Assembly: GCA_964477295.1 (NCBI GenBank)
Contig: CAYZEZ010000109.1
Location: forward strand, 1 to 14,589
DNA from: CAYZEZ01 sp964477295
GTDB lineage: Bacteria > Bacteroidota > Bacteroidia > Bacteroidales > SM23-62
DNA length: 14,589 nt
Reading direction: 5' to 3'
The number at the start of each line of letters is the position of its first letter. The first letter of the stretch is position 1. The translations under genes and the position numbers were made by a program. The notes beneath the pieces were generated by a model. That model was not told the DNA's origin, did not search any database, and saw nothing but the letters and a program-made list of their open reading frames with translations. Of this stretch, positions 9,049-14,589 are shown piece after piece.

Positions 9049-9402
9049 ATGAGAAGAGGAATCAACAAAGTCACCTTAGTTGGAAACGTAGGTGACGATC
9101 CCAAAGTAAACCAGATCAATGACGACCTGAAGGTGGCCCGTTTTCCGCTGGCTACCAACGAGTTGTATCTTGACAAAGACGGGAACCATGTGCAAAAGAC
9201 CCAGTGGCACACGATCGTTGTCTGGAACAAGATCGCAGGGGTGATCGAGGAATATGTCAAAAAAGGAGATCCGCTTTATGTTGAAGGGAAAATTCAAACT
9301 TCGACATGGGAGGATAAAGAAGGTAACAAGCGCTATTCCATCGAGATCAACTGCGACAATTTTCTGTTCCTGGATAATAACCGGACGAAGGAAGAGGAGT
9401 AG
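9049..9402 (+). CDS. ssb: Single-stranded DNA-binding protein, short form without acidic tip
   Basis: Predicted 117-residue OB-fold protein of the bacterial SSB family. Characteristic segments are the start RGINKVTLVGNVGDDPKV, the strand KVARFPLATNE, TQWHTIVVWNK (the conserved W-H-V-V-W core), IAGVIEEYVKKGDPLYVEGK and the closing IEINCDNFLFLD. It would coat single-stranded DNA as a tetramer in replication and repair. It stops almost directly after the OB domain with NNRTKEEE. The flexible linker and the conserved C-terminal tip of the DDDLPF type, which recruits partner proteins, are absent. No tip-like coding is visible in any frame of the sequence after the stop at 9400, so a simple frameshift does not explain the loss. 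It may be a secondary SSB paralogue, with a full-length copy elsewhere in the genome. The ATG at 9049 gives the canonical family start. Confidence 0.92.
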   Translation: MRRGINKVTLVGNVGDDPKVNQINDDLKVARFPLATNELYLDKDGNHVQKTQWHTIVVWNKIAGVIEEYVKKGDPLYVEGKIQTSTWEDKEGNKRYSIEINCDNFLFLDNNRTKEEE

Positions 9403-9429
9403 TCTGCAGTCGGTAGCCTGTGTGAGTAT

Positions 9430-9468
9430 GACTTGAGGACTCGAGACTCGAGGACTTGTAGACTTAAT
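9430..9468. repeat. Degenerate GACTYGAG tandem repeat
   Basis: Five near-identical units of 7-8 bases follow each other: GACTTGAG, GACTCGA, GACTCGAG, GACTTGTA and GACTTAAT. Two CTCGAG palindromes lie at 9440-9445 and 9447-9452. It sits in the spacer between the SSB stop and its terminator hairpin. It resembles the AACGA repeat before gcvP in having a heptad-like period and low complexity. Confidence 0.7.
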
Positions 9469-9480
9469 GTTGCTGGTAAG

Positions 9481-9511
9481 CCTGCCGGGTAGCCATTGGT
9501 TGCCCGGTGGG
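9481..9511 (+). terminator. Intrinsic terminator hairpin after the SSB gene
   Basis: In plus-strand RNA a 14-bp stem forms from 9481-9494 (CCTGCCGGGTAGCC) and 9498-9511 (GGTTGCCCGGTGGG) with the 3-base loop ATT. Four of the pairs are G-U, so the stem is strong only in plus-strand transcripts, which points to the SSB gene. T-rich sequence follows (TTATCTTATCCTTATT from 9512). Confidence 0.65.
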
Positions 9512-9541
9512 TTATCTTATCCTTATTCAGGATCCCGCAGT

Positions 9542-10507
9542 CTATTCAGTATCGGATAAGCCTTTGCCCAAATTATACCTTGCAAGAAACTGTGTGAATT
9601 TCATATGGTACTCAATTTTACTGGTATTCTTCATAGAAAACGGGACTGAAAGTACCGGACAGGGAGAAGTCCTGATGGTTCTGTCAGTAGTGCTTCCAAT
9701 TAGTATTTTATCAAACATACCCTGGCCTTGTACCGGCATGGCTGTCAGATCTATTGACCCTTTTTCGGCATATTTATTGATTTCTTCATGTGGTTGTCCA
9801 ACCTGGATAATATATTCAGCCTTTTCAGATGGTATCCCTGTAAAATCTTCAAGAGAATTCAATATTTCATTTTTTAGCTTTTGATTCTCTTTATTATCAA
9901 AATGGTAACGTATACTGAGGATATCAGGGTAATCGTCCTCCTCAATGACAAAAATGAATTTAAGCTTTGCATGAAATCCTGCAAATAGATTAATTGCCTG
10001 TTTGGCTGCAATCCTGGATCCTTCTGAAAAATCAACAGGTATAAGCATGGTCTTTACTTCTCTTTTGAGCCAGTCTTTGTGGATTGTTAATACAGGGACC
10101 TTTGACAGCTTGATGATTTTTTCAGACACACTCCCCAGTAACCATTTACTAATACCTGTTTTACCGTGAGTCCCCATTATAACAAGGTTAAAATTTTGGT
10201 TTTCAAGAAAGTCCATGATACCGGCCGGAACGGAAATACTATTAATAATCTCGGTTTTGATGTCTAATGACTTTATTTCATTCCTTTTAATGTGTGAATC
10301 AAGTTTATCTTTAATTTCCATCTCCCTTACAAGGATGGATTCTTTTATTGCCTGAAGATGCTCCTCCCCGTTATATATGTCGTTGAAAGCTGTCAGCACA
10401 TGTAAAACGGTTATCCGGGATCCTTGTTTTTCAGCCAGGAAATATGCATAATCCAGGGCATTGGTGGAAGAATCGCTAAAATCAAATGGTACCAGTATGT
10501 TATTCAT
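9542..10507 (-). CDS. Universal stress protein, tandem two-domain
   Basis: Predicted 321-residue cytoplasmic protein with two Usp (UspA-like) domains: about 1-144 (MNNILVPFDFSDSSTNALDYA) and about 150-290 (VKTMLIPVDFSEGSRIAAKQA). Domain 1 keeps the ATP-binding pattern G-2x-G-9x-G-S exactly (G112, G115, G125, S126), so it probably binds ATP. Domain 2 keeps G261, G271 and S272, but Pro258 replaces the first glycine, so it may bind nucleotide poorly. A tail of about 30 residues follows domain 2. Tandem Usp proteins are usually induced by starvation, hypoxia or energy stress. Its ATG lies 12 bp after the stop of the upstream sugar-kinase gene on the same strand, so the two form an operon. A kinase and Usp pair of this kind also occurs in the Mycobacterium tuberculosis dormancy regulon (Rv2028c next to pfkB, Rv2029c). 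Confidence 0.93.
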   Translation of the reverse strand: MNNILVPFDFSDSSTNALDYAYFLAEKQGSRITVLHVLTAFNDIYNGEEHLQAIKESILVREMEIKDKLDSHIKRNEIKSLDIKTEIINSISVPAGIMDFLENQNFNLVIMGTHGKTGISKWLLGSVSEKIIKLSKVPVLTIHKDWLKREVKTMLIPVDFSEGSRIAAKQAINLFAGFHAKLKFIFVIEEDDYPDILSIRYHFDNKENQKLKNEILNSLEDFTGIPSEKAEYIIQVGQPHEEINKYAEKGSIDLTAMPVQGQGMFDKILIGSTTDRTIRTSPCPVLSVPFSMKNTSKIEYHMKFTQFLARYNLGKGLSDTE

Positions 10508-10519
10508 TGCATTATCATT

Positions 10520-11476
10520 TTAAAGTGAACGGATGGCATTATTGATATCTTTTTCAGGATACAGTTTCACCTGGGCGACCAGCTTAAGAAATTCCTCTTT
10601 TGTGCAGAGTGCCGGTCCGGGCTGCAAGGTTGTAGCGGTACCGGCTGCTACTGCATAGATCAGGGCTTCCTGAATTGTTTTATCGGTGACGGTTCCATAA
10701 ACAAAGCCAGCTACCGATGAATCACCTGCACCAATGGTGTTAACCACTTTCACCTGTGGCGGTACTGCAAGAAACCTTTCCTTCTGACTTACAAGTAGAA
10801 TTCCCCTGGCTCCCATGGAGACCAGCACCATGCCTGTACCCTGGTCACAAATCGTTTGTGCTGTGCTGATAATAGTATTAATATCCCCCATTTCCTTACC
10901 CGACAGGCGGCTCAGCTCATGCACATTCGGCTTAATAAAATCGGGGAATACCTGGATCCCCATCTCGAGGGCAACACCATCTGTGTCAAGGACGATTTTT
11001 GAACCCTTGCCCCTGGCAATTTCCATGATCTTAAGGTATATTTCTGGGTGAACGCCAGGTGGAAGGCTCCCACTTATAATGACAAATTCAGGATCCTTAA
11101 GTTTTTCGATCTGGTGAATGATCCTCGTCAATTCCATAGGCATGATTTCAGGGCCGGGGGCGCTAAATATGGTTTGGCTCTTATCTTCCATGTTATATAT
11201 GACTATGTTGGTGCGGATTTCACGAGCTATTTTTGTGAAATTACAGTTGATCCCTTCATTTATCAGCCGACCTTCCATCTCTTCCCCGTCATATCCTCCT
11301 ACAAATCCCAATGCTTCATTCCTGATTCCAAACTCTGACAGCACCCGTGAAACATCAATGCCCTTGCCGGCGGCATAACGCTCTTCCTTCCGGATGCGAT
11401 TCGAATCATTATACCTTATTTTGTCAATCCAGATATTGCGGTCAAGAGCGGGATTTAATGTGATGGTGTAGATCAT
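10520..11476 (-). CDS. pfkB: PfkB-family sugar-phosphate kinase (1-phosphofructokinase / 6-phosphofructokinase II type)
   Basis: Predicted 318-residue ribokinase-fold enzyme of the hexose-phosphate branch. The opening MIYTITLNPALD is typical of FruK, PfkB and tagatose-6-phosphate kinases. It has the substrate-binding AAGKGIDVSRVL (35-46), ISGSLPPGV (134-142), KPNVHE (182-187), and the anion-hole and catalytic-base motif TIGAGDS (247-253, base D252). The C-terminal AAGTATTLQPGPALC (277-291) closely resembles E. coli PfkB, which favours ATP-dependent fructose-6-phosphate or fructose-1-phosphate phosphorylation to fructose 1,6-bisphosphate. No phosphotransferase-system genes are nearby, which slightly favours the PfkB-type assignment, but substrate preference cannot be settled from sequence. 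It is first in the operon with the Usp gene (12 bp gap). A 319-bp spacer separates it from the XylF-like gene, so it probably has its own promoter. Confidence 0.85.
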   Translation of the reverse strand: MIYTITLNPALDRNIWIDKIRYNDSNRIRKEERYAAGKGIDVSRVLSEFGIRNEALGFVGGYDGEEMEGRLINEGINCNFTKIAREIRTNIVIYNMEDKSQTIFSAPGPEIMPMELTRIIHQIEKLKDPEFVIISGSLPPGVHPEIYLKIMEIARGKGSKIVLDTDGVALEMGIQVFPDFIKPNVHELSRLSGKEMGDINTIISTAQTICDQGTGMVLVSMGARGILLVSQKERFLAVPPQVKVVNTIGAGDSSVAGFVYGTVTDKTIQEALIYAVAAGTATTLQPGPALCTKEEFLKLVAQVKLYPEKDINNAIRSL

Positions 11477-11795
11477 TGTATTGTTATCTTATGAGAATTT
11501 GAAATCATTAAAATAACTTAACTAAGATAGAAGTTTTTAATGTGAAATAAATTGAAGTTTAAATAAATATGCATCTGAGTTCATTAATAATAAACCATTC
11601 GCAGATCAATTGCGGGTGATTTATTTTTACCCTTTGGATCACATTATATTTTGGTGAATAAAAAAAAGGTTATGGTGTAAAATTTTTTCAGAAAGGATTA
11701 GTGGCGAAATCCCTTTTGTCTTTCTGCGAAGTTTTTCCGTATTGCTGGAAATCCTACCTAATATTCCGGACCAGGAATGAGCAGTATTGTTCTTT
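11477..11795. other. 319-bp AT-rich intergenic region
   Basis: This spacer separates the XylF-like stop from the pfkB start. It is AT-rich and carries the pfkB leader, with GAAGTTT repeated at 11530-11536 and 11554-11560. A weak hairpin (AAAGGATT at 11682-11689 with AATCCCTTT at 11698-11706) lies upstream, in the minus-strand sense, of an A8 run at 11660-11667 that would read as U8. Together these could weakly terminate the XylF transcript, although they are about 15 bases apart. I see no convincing gene: a 61-codon minus-strand frame at 11639-11824 overlaps the XylF end and has no recognisable features. No match to the Bacteroidota -7 consensus (TAnnTTTG) was convincing. Confidence 0.5.
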
Positions 11796-12961
11796 TCAGC
11801 GGCTTCCAAATACTTGATTTTCATCCAGGAATCCGTCTGCGATTACGGTCATCCGGATATTCTCCTCTCCAACTGGTATAATAGAAGGCAGTAAGATCGA
11901 CGGCACCATTTTTGTCCCGTTGTTCATGGTTGTAAGGGTATTCGGAATTGCCTGGTCCCGGGCCAATAAAACCGCTATCTGGGCAGTTGAGGAAGCGAGT
12001 GATTCAATAACCTTGTAAACGGTCATTGTCTGAGTGCCCTCGACTATCCTTCTGCAGGCATCTGTTTCTGCGTCCTGTCCCGACAATAATACATCTTTTC
12101 CCAGGCCATATTCAGCAAGTGCGCGTGCAGCTCCTCTCGAAAGCTTGTCGCTGGAGGAGACAATGGCATCCAGCTTTTTACCCTCCTCGAGATATTGTTT
12201 AACCGCCTCGTATGCCTTATCCTCATTCCATCCTTCAATATTCATGTCAAATACTATCTGAATGTCCCCCTTGACGATCAGGGGTTGCAGTATATTCATC
12301 TGACCTATTCTCAGCTGGTTGGTGTTGTTGTCCTCCGGAGCACCGCCCAGAATGGCATATTTACCTTTGGGTTTTATTTTTGTAAGGTATTCTGCCTGGA
12401 TTTCCCCAATCCTGATATTATCGAATGATAGGTAACAGTCTAGATTACAGTTTTTAATGATCCTGTCATAAGCGATCACTTTAATTCCTCTTGCCGCTGC
12501 ATAATCCACGATAGCGCCTGCAGATTCACTATTTACAGGGACGATGATCAGGACATCCAGCTTCCCCTCGNNNNNNNNNNNNNNNNNNNNNNNNNNNNNN
12601 NNNNNNNNNNNNNNNNNNNNNNNNNNNNNNNNNNNNNNNNNNNNNNNNNNNNNNNNNNNNNNNNNNNNNNGCCTGCAGATTCACTATTTACAGGGACGAT
12701 GATCAGGACATCCAGCTTCCCCTCGTCAATCATTTCCTGGGCCTGTCTGGCTTGTTCTTTCTCATTGCCCAGTGCTTCCTTTACGATGACTTCGGCTCCT
12801 TTTAACTCAAGCTGTTGTGTCAGGTACATGATGTCTTTTGTCCATCTTTCATGGGAGGGCCCCATGCTTATACCAACAACGGGAGGGTGGTCACCTGAGC
12901 AGCAGGTAACCAATAAACCGATAAAAAATAAGGTAAACAGGTTAAGAATTGAGGTCTTCAT
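11796..12961 (-). CDS. xylF: XylF-like sugar (xylose) substrate-binding lipoprotein, interrupted by an assembly gap
   Basis: This periplasmic binding protein of ABC sugar transport is split in the scaffold by 100 Ns plus a duplicated 55-bp contig end. Removing those 155 bases joins both halves in frame (ESAG followed directly by AIVDYAAARG) into 336 residues, close to E. coli XylF (330). It starts with a lipoprotein-type signal (hydrophobic run to C20/C21). Segments shared with XylF are MGPSHERWTKD, GNEKEQARQAQEMID, KVIAYDRII, CYLSFDNIRIGEIQA, GAPEDNNTNQLRIGQM, LSGQDAE, EGTQTMTVYK and VIADGFLDEN. It would capture xylose or a similar pentose and pass it to an inner-membrane permease. No permease or ATPase gene is visible, which is odd for this family; they may lie elsewhere, or the protein may act as a sensor partner. 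Confidence is high for the family and moderate for the exact sugar. Confidence 0.88.
12516..12725. other. Scaffold gap with duplicated 55-bp contig ends
   Basis: A run of exactly 100 Ns (12571-12670) is flanked by the same 55 bases on each side: 12516-12570 and 12671-12725. The repeat runs precisely to the N edges on both contigs, as expected when two contigs that overlap by one k-mer are scaffolded without being merged. It is not a biological repeat. Confidence 0.95.
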
Positions 12962-13131
12962 GGCTGTAGTATTAGGTGAAACAATCTTGAGAAGGGAAAG
13001 GTCAGCTACGATGCAAAGCGAATCATGCTATGTGAAAAGATACTCAATAAATATAATCATTATGGTAATAAAAATCAAATGGAATTCATCTTGGACTGAC
13101 CTTGCGGGTATTCCAATAAAAAGAAAAAAAA
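12962..13131. other. Intergenic leader of the XylF-like gene
   Basis: This stretch of 170 bases lies between the XylF-like start and the inverted-repeat element, with an A-rich run at 13117-13131. It should hold the minus-strand promoter. The best -7-like candidate is TATCTTTT on the minus strand near 13045, one base off TAnnTTTG and without a clear -33 partner. I see no gene here. Confidence 0.35.
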
Positions 13132-13258
13132 GGCTGTCCCAGAAGCCGGAATAACCACCATTCTCCTTGGTACCAGGAGGGATCCACAACATTTTGATTA
13201 TCAGTATGGATCCCGCATCAGGTGCGGATGATTGGCTATATCGCCTTTTGAGACAGCC
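13132..13258. repeat. Inverted-repeat element of 127 bp (insertion-sequence-end-like or long-loop terminator)
   Basis: GGCTGTCCCAGAAGCCG at 13132-13148 pairs with the reverse complement of 13242-13258 (GGCTGTCTCAAAAGGCG), 14 of 17 identical. From memory, ends of this form (GGCTGTCTCAAAAG) resemble terminal repeats of transposons in Bacteroidota. The interior has no transposase gene but contains two small palindromes (near 13163-13179 and 13213-13227). Read on the minus strand, the far arm is followed directly by a T8 tract (13131-13124) and further T-rich sequence, so the element could also end transcripts of the GldL-like gene, whose stop lies 23 bp upstream. No clear target-site duplication is visible. 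Confidence 0.5.
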
Positions 13259-13281
13259 CTCAGTAAACCAGTTACTCTTTA

Positions 13282-14565
13282 TTAGATTTGAGACTTTAGC
13301 TCCCAGAGCAGTTTATATTCTATCATCCGAACCGTCGATTGAATCATACTTAATCCAGCCGCCGAGCGTATCATAGGGGCATTGAGCAGCTGAAGGGCCC
13401 AGCCGGCATCCGGTCCGGACTCTTGGGTCATCAGTTGTTCTCTAATAAAAGCCCTCAACTCGTCATCTTTTGTGATGGCCAGTGCGTCTGACTGGTAATC
13501 CTTTAGCATTTCTTCAATCGCAAAACATTTGCCGTCCTCGAATTCCTCACCGTATATTACACGGACAACAGGATAGTTGTTGTATTTTCCCACAGCCATG
13601 TCAAAATCCACCATACCATTCGACATGACAACCGCTTCATTCTCTTCATTCGCCATAACCACCATTTCCCTTTTGGCAGATTGTGCGAAGTCACATATCT
13701 CGTCTGCCTCCGCATTAATTTCTTTCATACTGCTCAAAGCCGCCAGCTCATTCATTTCCGCTGTTGCCACAAGGGCATCACTCATAGCATTTAATTGACC
13801 GGCCTGGTGGTATAAATTGCTTTCCACCTGGATAAAGCTGTCCCAGTAATCCTTGCTGGGTTCCCGGGATCTTACCAGTGACATGATAAATATGGCCACC
13901 AGCGATACAACCAATATGATCGCAAAGAAATTATTGACCCGGTTTTCTTTCTGCTTTAACTGATTCAGAATAAAAAATGGCAGCAACAAAACGGCAACGG
14001 AAAACCAGGATACAATGATTACCCATCCCGCCCCCGGCCAGTGCTGGACCTTAAAAAGTGCTCCTGTTATAAACAGTATGCCTGCTATTACCCCGCTTAT
14101 ATACACTCCTTTATTAAACGGTTCATTCTTCTTCCGGGCTTGTCTAAATTTAACAACAGCGAAAATGGGCAGGAAAACAAATCCCATCATTACCATTCCC
14201 AGTGTTAAAAATATCCCTGCACCCGGAAGGTGCTGGATTTTCATCAGGGCTCCGATCACTGACAGGACCCCGGCAATCGTCCCTGTGACATAAAGCCCCA
14301 TAGGAACAGGTTCATCAAGTTTGCGTGTATCCCGGATCCGTACCATGACAAATACGGGCAGGAACACGGCCCCGGTCACAAACAGGCCAAGTGAAATAAG
14401 CAGCCCGGCACCGGGCCAGTGCATTACTTTAAAAATGGATGCAATAATGATAATAATCGGTACTGCAACGCCTAATACATACATTAATCGTTTCATTCTT
14501 CTGTATTTTTTACTGATTAAATAAAGTGTTTCGTCCTGGATCTGCCTGATGCGTTTCTTTCCCAT
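13282..14565 (-). CDS. Membrane protein with three GldL-type HWPGAG hairpins and a GldM-like periplasmic region
   Basis: Predicted 427 residues from the ATG at 14563-14565; the frame is open to the window edge, so the true start may lie upstream. A basic N-terminus (1-26) precedes seven predicted membrane helices: about 27-47, 53-75, 90-108, 114-138, 153-171, 177-200 and 212-231. The first six form three hairpins whose turns carry HWPGAG (49-54), HLPGAG (112-117) and HWPGAG (175-180), spaced exactly 63 residues apart. Each follows an FKVMHW-like helix end, the hallmark of GldL, the inner-membrane motor protein of gliding and T9SS. The cytoplasmic loops are basic. The periplasmic tail (232-427) is mostly helical, and its end (WALQLLNAPMIRSAAGLSMI, then QSTVRMIE) resembles the end of the first GldM domain. 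In GldL a glutamate in helix 2 couples ion flow; here glycine or a hydrophobic residue occupies that position in all repeats. I infer a motor-related or scaffold role, not a proven one. Confidence 0.7.
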   Translation of the reverse strand: MGKKRIRQIQDETLYLISKKYRRMKRLMYVLGVAVPIIIIIASIFKVMHWPGAGLLISLGLFVTGAVFLPVFVMVRIRDTRKLDEPVPMGLYVTGTIAGVLSVIGALMKIQHLPGAGIFLTLGMVMMGFVFLPIFAVVKFRQARKKNEPFNKGVYISGVIAGILFITGALFKVQHWPGAGWVIIVSWFSVAVLLLPFFILNQLKQKENRVNNFFAIILVVSLVAIFIMSLVRSREPSKDYWDSFIQVESNLYHQAGQLNAMSDALVATAEMNELAALSSMKEINAEADEICDFAQSAKREMVVMANEENEAVVMSNGMVDFDMAVGKYNNYPVVRVIYGEEFEDGKCFAIEEMLKDYQSDALAITKDDELRAFIREQLMTQESGPDAGWALQLLNAPMIRSAAGLSMIQSTVRMIEYKLLWELKSQI

Positions 14566-14589
14566 CTTGCCTTTAACTTTCCTGTAGGC

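Noticed and set aside
11639..11824. 61-codon minus-strand reading frame overlapping the XylF end
   Set aside because: It overlaps a well-supported gene, lies in AT-rich spacer, and shows no domain, signal or start context.
12548..12961. Two separate binding-protein genes or a pseudogene
   Set aside because: The break is explained entirely by the 100-N gap and 55-bp contig duplication; the joined frame is intact.
13167..13376. 69-codon plus-strand frame across the inverted-repeat element
   Set aside because: It runs through the repeat and into the opposite-strand GldL-like gene and has no recognisable features.

Overview
The window looks like a chromosomal scaffold piece from a member of the Bacteroidota (Bacteroidetes). 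The evidence is a secreted CotH-family protein with a C-terminal type IX secretion (T9SS) sorting domain, a membrane protein with the HWPGAG motif of the gliding/T9SS motor protein GldL, and gene starts that mostly lack a Shine-Dalgarno sequence. A 100-N gap flanked by an exact 55-bp repeat shows the sequence is a scaffolded draft assembly, possibly metagenomic. No rRNA, tRNA, CRISPR array or complete transposase gene is visible.

Layout. (1) 39-3611, plus strand: an MBL-fold (glyoxalase II-like) hydrolase, then full-length glycine dehydrogenase GcvP. (2) 3617-7954, minus strand, convergent with gcvP: a large secreted CotH/lamin-tail/T9SS protein followed 15 bp later by a histone-deacetylase-family hydrolase. 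gcvP and the deacetylase gene end tail to tail inside one perfect 18-bp inverted repeat, so both proteins end in DAYKE. (3) 8087-9402, plus strand: a class I SAM-dependent methyltransferase and a short single-stranded DNA-binding protein without the usual acidic tip, followed by a good hairpin terminator. (4) 9542-12961, minus strand: a xylose-binding (XylF-like) lipoprotein, then after 319 bp a PfkB-type sugar-phosphate kinase and a tandem-domain universal stress protein in a tight two-gene operon. The XylF gene appears split only because the scaffold gap duplicated 55 bp; joining the contigs restores one 336-residue reading frame. (5) 13132-13258: an imperfect inverted-repeat element resembling insertion-sequence ends or a long-loop terminator. 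(6) 13282-14565 (possibly continuing past the right edge), minus strand: an unusual membrane protein with three GldL-type hairpin repeats of exactly 63 residues, a seventh membrane helix and a periplasmic region that resembles the start of GldM.

Most of the window is housekeeping or common accessory metabolism: glycine cleavage, sugar phosphorylation, stress response and single-stranded DNA binding. The most novel item is the triple GldL-like, GldM-like fusion at the right edge. It looks like a relative of the T9SS motor in which the ion-coupling glutamate is absent from all three repeats. Also worth a look are the coding-embedded convergent hairpin at 3594-3634 and two short-period degenerate repeats in gene spacers.
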